From NCBI RefSeq assembly GCF_965198575.1, contig NZ_OZ240671.1, forward strand, positions 2,790,001 to 2,854,000: a stretch of DNA of 64,000 bases, written 5' to 3'. Each line of letters begins with the position of its first letter. Position 1 is the stretch's first letter. The notes beneath the pieces were generated by a model. That model had not been told where the DNA came from and did no database searches. It was given only the letters and a program-made list of their open reading frames with translations. This document shows positions 26,606 to 35,429 of the stretch, in pieces. Origin of the DNA: Lichenicola sp965198575. Its GTDB lineage: Bacteria; Pseudomonadota; Alphaproteobacteria; Acetobacterales; Acetobacteraceae. Position numbers and translations under genes: made by a program.

Positions 26606-27114
26606 CAAGCTCCAGCCTCAGCGGTACCGACTGGCTCCTCGAGATTGTTCTCATGGTCCTGTTGGTGCTGACCATGTTTCACGCCTTCCGCCTCGAGCGC
26701 GCGCTCGGTGTGTTGCGACGGGATCGCGCGGCTCTCGAAGAGCTTGTGACGGGCTTCAATGCCAGCGCGAGGCAGGCAGAGGACGGCATCGAGCGACTGC
26801 GTGTTGCAGCGGACGGGGCAGGCCGACAAATCGCTCGCCATGTGGATCAGGCTCGCGGCCTCAAGAGCGACCTCGAGTTCCTGAGTTCTCGTGGCGAGAA
26901 AATCGCCGATCGCCTTGCCGTCGTGATCCGGCAGGCAAGGCCGTCAGACCTGGCTGGGTCAGGCCAGGATACGACCGTCGAAGCGGAAACGCAGGTCCTC
27001 GCCCAGGCCGGATCGCTGAGCCCGGTCGGTCGTGAGCAGGCGCTCGACCAGGAAACCCGACTGCGAAGTCAGGCCGAGAAGGATCTCCTTCGTGCCCTTC
27101 GGTTGGCGAGGTAG
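26602..27114 (+). CDS. DUF6468 family flagellar-cluster membrane protein
   Basis: 170-residue protein with one N-terminal membrane helix (residues 11-28, WLLEIVLMVLLVLTMFHAF), then a long charged region that is mostly helical: FRLERALGVLRRDRAALEELVTGFNASARQAEDGIERLRVAADGAGRQIARHVDQARGLKSDLEFLSSRGEKIADRL is a probable coiled coil. The position between fliM and motE and the sequence fit the DUF6468 family of Rhodospirillales flagellar operons. Its function is unknown; a scaffold for MotE or the switch is one guess. The start follows GGAGGGG and overlaps fliM by 4 nt. Confidence 0.85.
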   Translation: MTSSSLSGTDWLLEIVLMVLLVLTMFHAFRLERALGVLRRDRAALEELVTGFNASARQAEDGIERLRVAADGAGRQIARHVDQARGLKSDLEFLSSRGEKIADRLAVVIRQARPSDLAGSGQDTTVEAETQVLAQAGSLSPVGREQALDQETRLRSQAEKDLLRALRLAR

Positions 27115-27118
27115 CCCC

Positions 27119-27814
27119 ATGCGATCCTTTTCCTGGCAGAGCCGCGTCCTGCCGCTGACGATGGTCGTCATCGTGCTGCTTTTTGCAAACAAGGCAGTCG
27201 GGTTGGCGCGGGACGCCGCGGCCGCCGGCAGTCCGGTTGCTGCTGCCGCTACCGCTGCCGCACCGGTTCCGGCGGCACCGGCCGTATCGGCTCCGCCTGG
27301 ATCAGCAGGACTGTCTGCTTCCGTCGTCGGATCCGTGGCGCCAACTCCGGCCGCTGCCACGCCAGCGGAACTCCAGATACTCCAGGACCTGCGCAAGCGT
27401 CGTGCAGCACTCGATGACCGCGCACGGCAGCTTGATCAGCGTAATGATCTCCTGCAGACGGCTCAGGTCAAGCTGCAGGCGAAATTGGACGAGTTGACGG
27501 CGCTACAGCAACGCCTCGAGCAGCTCGACGACTCTCGTCGGAAGCGAGACAGCGCCAATTGGACAGGACTGGTCAAGCTCTACGAAGACATGAAGCCACG
27601 CGACGCTTCAGCCATCTTCGATGTGCTCGACATCCCGGTTTTGCTCGAAGTCCTCGACCGCATGGACGAGCGCAAGGCAGCATCCATCATGGCAGGGATG
27701 CTGCCTGAAAGAGCACGCCTCGTGACGCAGATGCTCGCGCAGAAGCGCACGCATGATGGCGCAATCCCACCGCCGGCCGCCACGATGGCCACGGCTCCAG
27801 ATCAACCAGGCTAG
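27119..27814 (+). CDS. motE: MotE-type flagellar motor chaperone
   Basis: 231-residue periplasmic protein with an N-terminal anchor (LPLTMVVIVLLFANKAVG), an alanine/proline-rich linker (residues 35-80), a coiled-coil stretch (ELQILQDLRKRRAALDDRARQLDQRNDLLQTAQVKLQAKLDELTALQQRLEQ) and a C-terminal MgtE_N-like helical domain (GLVKLYEDMKPRDASAIFDVLDIPVLLEVLDRMDERKAASIMAGMLPERARLVTQML). MotE in other alphaproteobacteria helps fold or stabilise periplasmic MotC. It begins 4 nt after the DUF6468 stop and ends 15 nt before cheY. No motC is recognised in the window unless the large downstream protein plays that part. Confidence 0.88.
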   Translation: MRSFSWQSRVLPLTMVVIVLLFANKAVGLARDAAAAGSPVAAAATAAAPVPAAPAVSAPPGSAGLSASVVGSVAPTPAAATPAELQILQDLRKRRAALDDRARQLDQRNDLLQTAQVKLQAKLDELTALQQRLEQLDDSRRKRDSANWTGLVKLYEDMKPRDASAIFDVLDIPVLLEVLDRMDERKAASIMAGMLPERARLVTQMLAQKRTHDGAIPPPAATMATAPDQPG

Positions 27815-27829
27815 AGAGGTAGAAGCAGC

Positions 27830-28216
27830 ATGTCGATCAATCACTCCATGAATGTCCTCATCGTCGACGATTACAAGACGATGCTGAGGATCATCCGCAA
27901 TCTGCTCAAGCAGATCGAGTTCGACAACGTCGATGAGGCAACGGACGGGACAGAGGCGCTCTCAAAGCTGCGCGCCGGCAGCTACGGGCTGGTCATCAGC
28001 GACTGGAACATGCAGCCGATGACGGGCCTGGAACTTCTCCAGGAAGTTCGCAAGGACGCCAAACTGAAAACTCTCCCCTTCATCATGATCACGGCCGAGA
28101 GCAAGGCAGAGAACGTCGTCGCGGCGAAGCAGGCCGGGGTATCGAATTATATCGTGAAGCCTTTCAACGCCGAGACCCTCAAGGGGAAGATCGAGAAGGT
28201 GCTTGGAAATGCGTGA
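27830..28216 (+). CDS. cheY: Chemotaxis response regulator CheY
   Basis: 128-residue single receiver domain. The acidic pocket is Asp 13 and Asp 14, the phosphoacceptor is Asp 58 in ISDWNMQPMTG, the switch residues are Thr 88 and Tyr 107, and the conserved Lys is Lys 110 in NYIVKPFNAETL. The IISDWNM-type motif is that of true chemotaxis CheY proteins that bind FliM. It is in the fliL-fliM operon just before cheZ, which it overlaps by 8 nt. Confidence 0.97.
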   Translation: MSINHSMNVLIVDDYKTMLRIIRNLLKQIEFDNVDEATDGTEALSKLRAGSYGLVISDWNMQPMTGLELLQEVRKDAKLKTLPFIMITAESKAENVVAAKQAGVSNYIVKPFNAETLKGKIEKVLGNA

Positions 28217-28832
28217 GGTGTCAGATCTGCCACAGAGGCTCAAGGAGCTGAGCAGCCGCTATCCGGATGCCAAGTCTGATGTCGTGGGGGAGGTGGTGGT
28301 CGCCATTCTCTCCAGCATGAGTGGGGACCTGAGTTCAAGGGAAGCCGCGTTGCTGCACGAGATCGGCAGCCTCGGTCAGGCGGTCGCGACGACGCGGCAG
28401 GAGATCGCGGCGTTGGGAGTGGATGATATCACCGTAAGTTACATCCCATGCGCCACCGACGAGCTCGACGCCATCGTGGCCCATACTGCGTCGGCAACGG
28501 AATCGATTCTCGAAGTTTGCGAAACGCTCGATGCGCTTGGAGCCGAGATGGACGGCGTGCGGGCTGGCAAGCTTCAGGATGCGACGATGAAGATCTACGA
28601 GGCCTGCAGTTTTCAGGACATCACCGGCCAGCGAATCACGAAGGTGGTGCATACGCTGCAGAATATCGAGACGACAATCGCCCGGATCGTGCAGACGTTC
28701 GGCGGCAAATCGGCCCCCAGGATCGAGTCCCCGGAGCATTCCCCCGAGGTGGTGCTTCTCAACGGGCCGCAACTCCCCGCGGCGGCGATGGATCAGTCTG
28801 ACATCGACGCATTGCTGGCCAGTTTCGACTGA
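28209..28832 (+). CDS. cheZ: Protein phosphatase CheZ
   Basis: 207-residue CheY-P phosphatase. The long helical hairpin contains CSFQDITGQRITKVVHTLQNIE with the catalytic Gln and the Asp that bring water to CheY-P. The C-terminal end MDQSDIDALLASFD resembles the enteric CheY-docking tail. Start ATG 28209 is used; a TTG two codons earlier is less likely. The gene overlaps cheY by 8 nt and shares TGATG with the next gene, so all three are translated together. Confidence 0.92.
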   Translation: MREVSDLPQRLKELSSRYPDAKSDVVGEVVVAILSSMSGDLSSREAALLHEIGSLGQAVATTRQEIAALGVDDITVSYIPCATDELDAIVAHTASATESILEVCETLDALGAEMDGVRAGKLQDATMKIYEACSFQDITGQRITKVVHTLQNIETTIARIVQTFGGKSAPRIESPEHSPEVVLLNGPQLPAAAMDQSDIDALLASFD

Positions 28833-31822
28833 TGCACCTGTTGGCTCGCCTGGTTCTGCTGGTAAGCCTGATCTGGGCAGCAGGAGCCGTGTCGGCCCAG
28901 GCCGGCAGCGCTCCGATGACATCGATCGGGCCAATGGCTGCGTTCAGAATTGGCGATCATGTGTCGTTCGGGCGCCTGGCAGTCTTGCTTCCGGCGGGCG
29001 TCACCTGTTCTGCTTCGGGAAGCGGAGAACAGGAGGTGCTCCATTTCAGCCGACCGGTCCGCCTGGTAGGCTCTCCGAAAGATGGCGGCCCAGGTATCCT
29101 CGGCGTCGTCGCTGGCGCCGATGAATTGACGCTTCGGCTGCAGCCGTCGAGCAGCGTCCGGATCATGACGATCGGCCGCCGTTTGGTGGTCGATGTCTTC
29201 CCGCCGGCACCGCAGGCGGCTTCGCCCGGGATTGGCGCCTCGAATGCAGATGCGAAACCGGTCGGCCGGCTTCCGGACGCAGCCGCGTCTGCTGGATCAG
29301 TCAGCGCGTCGCTGCTGCCGGGCCTCCCGTCTCCCCTGGTTGCGGTTGCTGACGGACCCCCGCCGGCCAGGAGGATTTCAGGCGCATCGAACGCAAAGCC
29401 GGTAGCGCTGGTCACCGGTGCCGCGACGTCACCTGTAGGCGGCCAATCGGACGTGACCGCAGGCCCGGGGACGGCGCACGGACAGCCCGAGGCGGACGGT
29501 GGTCCGGTCTCGATCGCGGCATCGATCGTGCCGCCGGATCAGGGCAAGCCCGGCGGCCTCATGCTCCCCTTCGACAAGCATGTCGGGGCGGCTGCTTACC
29601 GTCGGGGCACCACGCTCTTCGTCGTCTTCGACAGCGACAAGCCGGTCGATCTGGTAAGCGTGGCGGGGGATCCGGTATTCGGCCAGGCGATCTTTGCGGT
29701 GCTGCCTTCGGGCGCTGTCCTGACCATGACGCCTTCCGCCGATGCGCACCCGTTCCTGCACCGGTCTCCCGACGGCTGGCTGATCTCGATGACGAGTTCC
29801 TTGCCGATCGCAGCGACGATCGCGCCCCGGAGTGACGCCGGCGCCGTGCGCCTGCCGGTCGTGGAGCCTGGTCGCGTCGTTACGGTACCCGATCCGGCGA
29901 CCGGAATGGATATCCTGGTCGGCACGACGCGGCATGAGGGGCAGAGCCTTGCGCCATCCCGTTCCGGCGTCGGCTACGCCCTTGTATCGACCATCCTCGG
30001 CGTCGCGGTCGAGCGGCTGTCGGACCAGCTCGAGTTACGTTCGGCCTCGGGCGGCTTCGTCCTGGACGCGCCGGATGGTCTCGAGCCGCTGCAAGTCGGG
30101 CTGCAGCGAGCAGCGGGCAACTTCTCGCGCAGCCTTGATCTTCCTGCCGCCGACGCTCAAGAACTTCAAAGCCGCTACAAGATCGCGGTGGCTGCGGCCG
30201 CAGCGCTGCCATTGGCTGCACGCCGTGGCCACCGGCTCGACGCCGCCGAGGCCGCCTTGGCGCTCGACCGCGGTCGTGACGCCGGCGAGATCGCCATGAT
30301 TGCTGATGAGGATGCACCGAGCGGGCTGGACCAGGCACGCTCTCGTTTCTTGCAGGCAGCCGCCGCCTTTCTGACGCAGGATCCTGATGCCACGGTCCGC
30401 CTTGCCGATCCGCGGATCGACAACTCCGATGAGGTGGTCCTATGGCGCGCGCTCGACCTGGCCAGGCGGGATCCCGCAAATGGAAGCGCTGCGCATGCGA
30501 TCGGCCTTCGGCTGGACCTGGTGAAGGCCTACCCCGCACGGCTTCGTCGTCATCTGCTGGGTGAGGCGGCGCTGGCGCTCGTCACCGCGGGCGACGAGAG
30601 CGATGCGGGCCTCGTGGCCGGGCTGACCGGGGACGGCTCCGTTCTCCTGGCGCAGGCGTTGCTGGCGAAGCGGCTTGGCCACGATCAGGCGAGCCTGTCT
30701 GCATTCGACGGCCTGGTGGCCGATCCGGATCCGATCGTCGCGGAACACGCAGCTGAGGAGGCCGTGACCCTCCGGCTCAAGATGCACCTGTTTGACGCCG
30801 GACATGCCGCGGCGAGGCTCGAGACGCGCATCCTGGATGCCCGGATGGCTGGAGACGAGCTTCCGGTCCGGCTCCGCATCGCGGATCTGCGGGCTCAGCA
30901 GCAGGACTGGCCGGCCGCGTTGAAGGAGCTGCGCATCGTGTCGCACGACTTCCCCGATGCCGCTGGCGACGTCGCTCGGCGGGCCGGTGTCATCCTTCAC
31001 AGCGCATCGCTCGGTGCCAGCGCAAACAAGGCTGCCAGCGACCAAGCTCCAGCGGTCGATGGCACGGAGCCTGCCGCGGGGCCGGTTGCCCGGCTTGATC
31101 TGCTCGAGAGCAACCTCGATCTGCTGCCGCCTGGTGATGACGGGGCTGCGATCTCGATCGCGATTGCAGGACAGCTCGCGGCGCTGGATCTTGCCGATCG
31201 CGCGTCGGTGCTTCTTCGGACAGCCGCGACCAGGGCCCCTCCGGGTGCTGGCCGAGCCCGGCTTGGGCTCGAACTCGCCCGGCTGAGCCTCGACCAGGAT
31301 GATGGAGCCGGCGCACTGGCTGCTCTGGGTGCCAGCGAGGCTGCAGGCTTGCCAGCTGATCTCGTCGCATCCCGCGCCTTCATGCAGGCGCGCGCATCCG
31401 CAGCCGCCGGCGACATTGAGGCTGCTTTGCAATCGCTGGAGCCGCTGCATGATGAAGCGGCTGAGGATCTGCGTGCCCAGGAGCTTGCCCGAAAGAAGGA
31501 TTGGGCCGGCGAGGCGAAGGCTGTTGCCGCCCTGGCGACCATCCGATTGCCGGCAGGGGGCATGCTCGACGGTGCTGGCGAGGATCTTGTGCTTCGTCTT
31601 GCCGCCGCCGTGGCTCGTTCAGGTGACCAGTCCGAGCTGAACCGGCTTGCAGGGCGCTACGCGGCGCGCTTCGGGGATCCCGGCAAGCTCGGCATGATGC
31701 GGCTCCTGACGTCGTCCAGCGTCACCGGGATCGCCGACCTCTCGCGCTCCGCGAGCGACCTCGCATCAGCACAATCGGCGCTGACCGCAGTCGTTGCAGA
31801 ACCGTCCAAAGGCGGTAGTTGA
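28832..31822 (+). CDS. Large periplasmic helical-repeat protein of the flagellar operon
   Basis: 996-residue exported protein with a signal peptide (residues 1-25, LVLLVSLIWAAGAVSAQAG). Two beta-rich AMIN-like segments follow: about 35-125 (FRIGDHVSFGRLAVLLPAGV ... RLVVDVFPP) and about 240-340 (MLPFDKHVGAAAYRRGTTLFVVFD). They are separated by a low-complexity Ala/Pro/Gly linker (130-235). From about 430 the chain is an alanine-rich alpha-helical repeat array reminiscent of TPR solenoids. The start shares TGATG with cheZ, so it is translationally coupled to chemotaxis genes. AMIN and TPR modules suggest peptidoglycan contact and protein scaffolding around the motor. No catalytic motif is seen, and I do not recognise a named family. 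Confidence 0.85.
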   Translation: MHLLARLVLLVSLIWAAGAVSAQAGSAPMTSIGPMAAFRIGDHVSFGRLAVLLPAGVTCSASGSGEQEVLHFSRPVRLVGSPKDGGPGILGVVAGADELTLRLQPSSSVRIMTIGRRLVVDVFPPAPQAASPGIGASNADAKPVGRLPDAAASAGSVSASLLPGLPSPLVAVADGPPPARRISGASNAKPVALVTGAATSPVGGQSDVTAGPGTAHGQPEADGGPVSIAASIVPPDQGKPGGLMLPFDKHVGAAAYRRGTTLFVVFDSDKPVDLVSVAGDPVFGQAIFAVLPSGAVLTMTPSADAHPFLHRSPDGWLISMTSSLPIAATIAPRSDAGAVRLPVVEPGRVVTVPDPATGMDILVGTTRHEGQSLAPSRSGVGYALVSTILGVAVERLSDQLELRSASGGFVLDAPDGLEPLQVGLQRAAGNFSRSLDLPAADAQELQSRYKIAVAAAAALPLAARRGHRLDAAEAALALDRGRDAGEIAMIADEDAPSGLDQARSRFLQAAAAFLTQDPDATVRLADPRIDNSDEVVLWRALDLARRDPANGSAAHAIGLRLDLVKAYPARLRRHLLGEAALALVTAGDESDAGLVAGLTGDGSVLLAQALLAKRLGHDQASLSAFDGLVADPDPIVAEHAAEEAVTLRLKMHLFDAGHAAARLETRILDARMAGDELPVRLRIADLRAQQQDWPAALKELRIVSHDFPDAAGDVARRAGVILHSASLGASANKAASDQAPAVDGTEPAAGPVARLDLLESNLDLLPPGDDGAAISIAIAGQLAALDLADRASVLLRTAATRAPPGAGRARLGLELARLSLDQDDGAGALAALGASEAAGLPADLVASRAFMQARASAAAGDIEAALQSLEPLHDEAAEDLRAQELARKKDWAGEAKAVAALATIRLPAGGMLDGAGEDLVLRLAAAVARSGDQSELNRLAGRYAARFGDPGKLGMMRLLTSSSVTGIADLSRSASDLASAQSALTAVVAEPSKGGS

Positions 31823-31960
31823 TCAAGGCTTTGTAGTGCTTTTTTAACCTCTTTCGAGCGATAAGGCTTGCGTTGTCGCGCTGCAGGACCTATTTCACGC
31901 GACCTTGGCCCAAGGGGGCGATCCCGCCCAACAGGCCGTCTACTGGTTTTGGGGTACGTG

Positions 31961-32425
31961 ATGAACGCACTTGCTCAACTGGGGATGGTCTCGGACTCTC
32001 CGAGAAATATCCAGATGTCGCCCGTTTCCTCCACAGGTTTGCTGGAGGAAATCAAGGATTACTTCGTGGAGAGGGACGGCATGAAGTTTGCCGGCACTCA
32101 TCTCCTCGTCGATCTGTGGGATGCCACCAACCTCGGTGATCCGGAGTTGATTGACACTACATTGTGCGAAGCAGCGCTTGCTGCGGGTGCAACTATCCTG
32201 CACAGCCATTTCCACCACTTTTCGCCGAATGGCGGAGTGTCGGGCGTGGTCGTGCTGGCGGAGAGCCACATCTCCATCCACACCTGGCCGGAGCGCGACT
32301 TTGCTGCGGTCGATATCTTCATGTGCGGGGCCTGTGATCCGCACCTGGCGATACCGGTGATGCAGCGCACGTTCCAGGCAGCGCGTGTTGTGCTGGACGA
32401 GCAGCGTCGTGGCCGGGTCGGCTGA
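31961..32425 (+). CDS. speD: S-adenosylmethionine decarboxylase proenzyme
   Basis: 154-residue prokaryotic proenzyme that self-cleaves to make its pyruvoyl cofactor and supplies decarboxylated AdoMet for spermidine. The cleavage site Glu 101-Ser 102 is in LAESHISIHTWPE, with His and Cys in DIFMCGACDP as further active-site residues. ATG 31961 gives the usual short N terminus; the frame is open from 31868 but the extra part is arginine-rich and unlikely. A strong terminator follows, yet speE lies just beyond, so speE may have its own promoter. Confidence 0.96.
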   Translation: MNALAQLGMVSDSPRNIQMSPVSSTGLLEEIKDYFVERDGMKFAGTHLLVDLWDATNLGDPELIDTTLCEAALAAGATILHSHFHHFSPNGGVSGVVVLAESHISIHTWPERDFAAVDIFMCGACDPHLAIPVMQRTFQAARVVLDEQRRGRVG

Positions 32426-32451
32426 ATTCTACCCGCCGATTGCTTGAAAGA

Positions 32452-32476
32452 GGCCGGGCTCGTCCCGGCCTTTTTC
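32452..32476 (+). terminator. Strong intrinsic terminator after speD
   Basis: Exact 8-bp stem AGGCCGGG (32452-32459) and CCCGGCCT (32465-32472) with a 5-nt loop, followed by TTTTT (32472-32476) and then CTT. It lies 27 nt beyond the speD stop and separates speD from speE. Confidence 0.9.
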
Positions 32477-32552
32477 TTGTCTGCCGCAGTTTCATCATAC
32501 CAGCCACGACAAGAACCTGCTTGCACTTCACGCACTAGAGCGGCGGACAATC

Positions 32553-33425
32553 ATGACAGACGAGATGTGGCTCAACGAGACTTTGTATCCGTCCTGGGGC
32601 CAGCGCTTTCGCGTGGTGCGCGAGTTGGCGCGAGTCACCAGCGCATTCCAGGAAATCGTCGTGTTCGAGAGCGAGGCGCACGGCCGTGTGCTGGTCCTGG
32701 ATGGAGCCATCCAGATCACCGAGCGGGATGAATTCGTCTATCAGGAGATGCTTGCCCACGTTCCGCTCCTGGCGCATGGCAGCGCCGCGAGCGTGCTCAT
32801 CATCGGCGCCGGTGACGGCGGGGTGCTTCGGCGCGTGCTTCAGCACCGGACGGTGCAGCGCGCGGTGATGGTCGAAATCGACGGCGAGGTGATCCGGCTG
32901 TCCAAGCAGTACCTGCCCGACATCGGTGGCGACGCGTGGTCGGATCCGCGTGCCGAGGTCATCGTCGGCGACGGCATCGATTATGTGGCGAAGGCGGCGG
33001 ATGCCAGCTTCGACGTCATCATCGTCGATAGTACCGACCCGGAAGGAGTCGGCGAGGTGCTGTTCACGGACGCCTTCTATGAACACTGCGCGCGCATCCT
33101 GACGACCGACGGGTTGATCGTGAACCAGGGTGGCGTGCCCTTCATGCAGGCGTCCGAGCTCCGCGAGAGCAGCCTCCGCCGCGCCCGCTTCTTTCCGCGT
33201 GTCTCCGCATATGTCGCCGCGGTGCCCACCTATGTCGGCGGCTTCATGGCGCTCGGTATCGCCGGCAAGGGGAGCGCCCTGGCTGCCCGCGCCCCGGTGC
33301 AGGACGTGCAGGCAGCGGCGGAGCGGGCCGGCATCCTCGGAACCACGCGCTACTGGACGCCGGCCATTCATAACAGCGCGTTCGACCTGCCGCCTTACAT
33401 CGCGGAACACCTGCCGCCGGCCTGA
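32553..33425 (+). CDS. speE: Spermidine synthase (polyamine aminopropyltransferase)
   Basis: 290-residue aminopropyltransferase that uses decarboxylated AdoMet from SpeD and putrescine. Motifs are complete: WLNETLYPSWGQRFRV, LVLDGAIQITERDEFVYQEM, the nucleotide-binding IIGAGDGGVLRRVL, EIDGEVI and DSTDPEGVGEVLF with the catalytic Asp. The ATG at 32553 has no clear ribosome site. It is 76 nt after the speD terminator. The two genes together give a complete final step of spermidine synthesis. Confidence 0.97.
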   Translation: MTDEMWLNETLYPSWGQRFRVVRELARVTSAFQEIVVFESEAHGRVLVLDGAIQITERDEFVYQEMLAHVPLLAHGSAASVLIIGAGDGGVLRRVLQHRTVQRAVMVEIDGEVIRLSKQYLPDIGGDAWSDPRAEVIVGDGIDYVAKAADASFDVIIVDSTDPEGVGEVLFTDAFYEHCARILTTDGLIVNQGGVPFMQASELRESSLRRARFFPRVSAYVAAVPTYVGGFMALGIAGKGSALAARAPVQDVQAAAERAGILGTTRYWTPAIHNSAFDLPPYIAEHLPPA

Positions 33426-33578
33426 CCGGCGTGGTCTATCCCGAGGGGCACCCCCGGGCGCAGCGACCTCGGATAACCCCGGCAGGCTCGGGGTCCGCCT
33501 CGCATGCAGCAGAACCGCGGCGGCTCCCCTTTGCTGACCGGTCATGTGACCTTAAGTGAAGGGAATTGCCCGAACAGG

Positions 33579-35426
33579 ATGAAGCTGCTGATGCCCCGCG
33601 TAGTCCGCTCTGCCACCGGCCCCTCCTGGTCTCTCTCGGAGCCGGTAACGGATTCGCGCCTGCCTGAGCCGTCGGATCTGCCCAAATGGGATCTCTCGGA
33701 TCTCTACCCGGACCCGGACAGCATCGAGCTTCGACATGACCTGGACGAAGCGGAGCGTGCCGCCGAATCCTTTGCAACCCGTCATGCCGGGCATCTTGCA
33801 GCCCTGGATGGTGCCGGGCTCGCCGCCGCGATCGCCGAGTTCGAGCGCATCGATGAACGGCTGGGCCGCGCCGCCTCCTATGCCGGCCTGATGTTCTCCG
33901 GCGATTCCGACGACCCGGCGATCGGCCGGTTCTACCAGTCCATCAACGAGCGGGTGACGCAGATCTCCACCCGTTTGGTGTTCTTCACCCTGGAGCTCAA
34001 CCAGCTGGACGACGATGCCCTCGAGCGCCTGCAGGGCGATCCGGACCTGGCCCGCTGGGCACCGTTCCTGCGCGATCTCCGGGTGTTCCGGCCGCACCAG
34101 CTGTCCGAGGAGGTCGAGCGCGTCCTGCACGAGAAGTCGGTGACCGGGGCCTCTGCCTGGAGCCGGCTGTTCGACGAGACGATGGCCTCGCTCCGGGTCG
34201 AGCTGGACGGCAAGTCGCTGACCGTGGGCGACGCGCTCAACAAGCTGTCCGACCGCGATCGGCCAACCCGTGAGCGGGCCGGCCGCGCGATCGGCGAGAC
34301 CTTCGGCCGCAACGTCCGGCTGTTCTCGCTGATCACCAACACCCTGGCCAAGGACAAGGAGATCGGCGACGGCCTGCGCCACTACCCGCGCCCCGGCAGC
34401 GCCCGCAACCGCGGCAACATGGTCGAGGACGAGGTGGTGGACGCGCTGGTTGCCGCGGTCACCGCCGATTATGGCCGGTTGTCGCATCGCTACTACGCGA
34501 TGAAGGCGGGCTGGCTCGGGCTCGAGAAGCTCGAGCACTGGGACCGCAATGCGCCGCTGCCCTCCGATGACGACCGCAGCGTGTCCTGGGACGATGCGCG
34601 CACCCATGTGCTGGGAGCCTATACCGGCTTCGCGCCGGAGCTCGGCGGCATCGCCCGGCGCTTCTTCGACCGGCCCTGGATCGACGCGACGCTCCGTCCC
34701 GGCAAGTCCAGCGGCGCCTTCGCGCATCCGACGGTGCCGTCCGCGCATCCCTACATCCTGATGAACTTCCATGGCCGCACCCGTGACGTCATGACGCTGG
34801 CGCATGAGCTCGGCCACGGCATCCACCAGGTGCTGGCCGCCGAGCAGGGCTACCTGATGAGCTCGACCCCGCTGACCCTGGCCGAGACCGCCAGCGTGTT
34901 CGGCGAGATGCTGACCTTCCGTGCATTGCTCGACGCCGAAACCGATCCCGCCCGCCGCCGTCGCATGCTGGCCGGCAAGGTCGAGGACATGCTGAACACG
35001 GTGGTCCGCCAGGTCGCCTTCTACCAGTTCGAAACGCGCATCCATGACGAGCGCAGGACCGGCGAATTGCTGCCCGAGCGGATCGGTGCGATCTGGCGTG
35101 AGGTGCAGACCGAAAGCCTCGGTCCGGCATTCAATTTCAGCCCCGAATACGACGTGTTCTGGTCGTATGTGCCGCATTTCGTGCACTCGCCGTTCTACGT
35201 CTATGCCTACGCATTCGGCGATTGCCTGGTGAACGCGTTGTATGGCGTGTTTGCGGAGGGTCATCCCGGCTTCCGCGAGAAGTATATCGAGATGCTGCGC
35301 GCCGGCGGCACGAAGCGGCACAAGGAGCTGCTGGCGCCGTTCGGGCTGGACGCCAGCGATCCCGCCTTCTGGCGCAAGGGTCTGGACGTGATCTCCGGCT
35401 TCATCGACGAGCTGGAGCAGGCCTGA
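33579..35426 (+). CDS. pepF: M3 family oligoendopeptidase F
   Basis: Cytoplasmic zinc metallopeptidase of about 615 residues that degrades short peptides. The catalytic motif HELGHGIHQ is near residue 409, and the second zinc-ligand helix TPLTLAETASVFGEMLTF follows 30 residues later. The N-terminal WDLSDLYPDPDSIE and the final RLR-to-DVISGFIDELEQA match M3B/PepF proteins. The start is uncertain: ATG 33579 and ATG 33591 are both possible, and the frame is open from 33504. It lies 3 nt before the ABC1 kinase gene, so the two are co-transcribed. Confidence 0.92.
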   Translation: MKLLMPRVVRSATGPSWSLSEPVTDSRLPEPSDLPKWDLSDLYPDPDSIELRHDLDEAERAAESFATRHAGHLAALDGAGLAAAIAEFERIDERLGRAASYAGLMFSGDSDDPAIGRFYQSINERVTQISTRLVFFTLELNQLDDDALERLQGDPDLARWAPFLRDLRVFRPHQLSEEVERVLHEKSVTGASAWSRLFDETMASLRVELDGKSLTVGDALNKLSDRDRPTRERAGRAIGETFGRNVRLFSLITNTLAKDKEIGDGLRHYPRPGSARNRGNMVEDEVVDALVAAVTADYGRLSHRYYAMKAGWLGLEKLEHWDRNAPLPSDDDRSVSWDDARTHVLGAYTGFAPELGGIARRFFDRPWIDATLRPGKSSGAFAHPTVPSAHPYILMNFHGRTRDVMTLAHELGHGIHQVLAAEQGYLMSSTPLTLAETASVFGEMLTFRALLDAETDPARRRRMLAGKVEDMLNTVVRQVAFYQFETRIHDERRTGELLPERIGAIWREVQTESLGPAFNFSPEYDVFWSYVPHFVHSPFYVYAYAFGDCLVNALYGVFAEGHPGFREKYIEMLRAGGTKRHKELLAPFGLDASDPAFWRKGLDVISGFIDELEQA

Positions 35427-35429
35427 CCG

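Noticed and set aside
31819..31847. TTGATC-N17-TTTTAA as a speD promoter
   Set aside because: The -10 half matches poorly and the -35 overlaps the stop of the preceding gene; too weak to annotate.
31845..31860. A third CtrA box upstream of speD
   Set aside because: Only one TTAA half is present; the second half does not follow at the right spacing.
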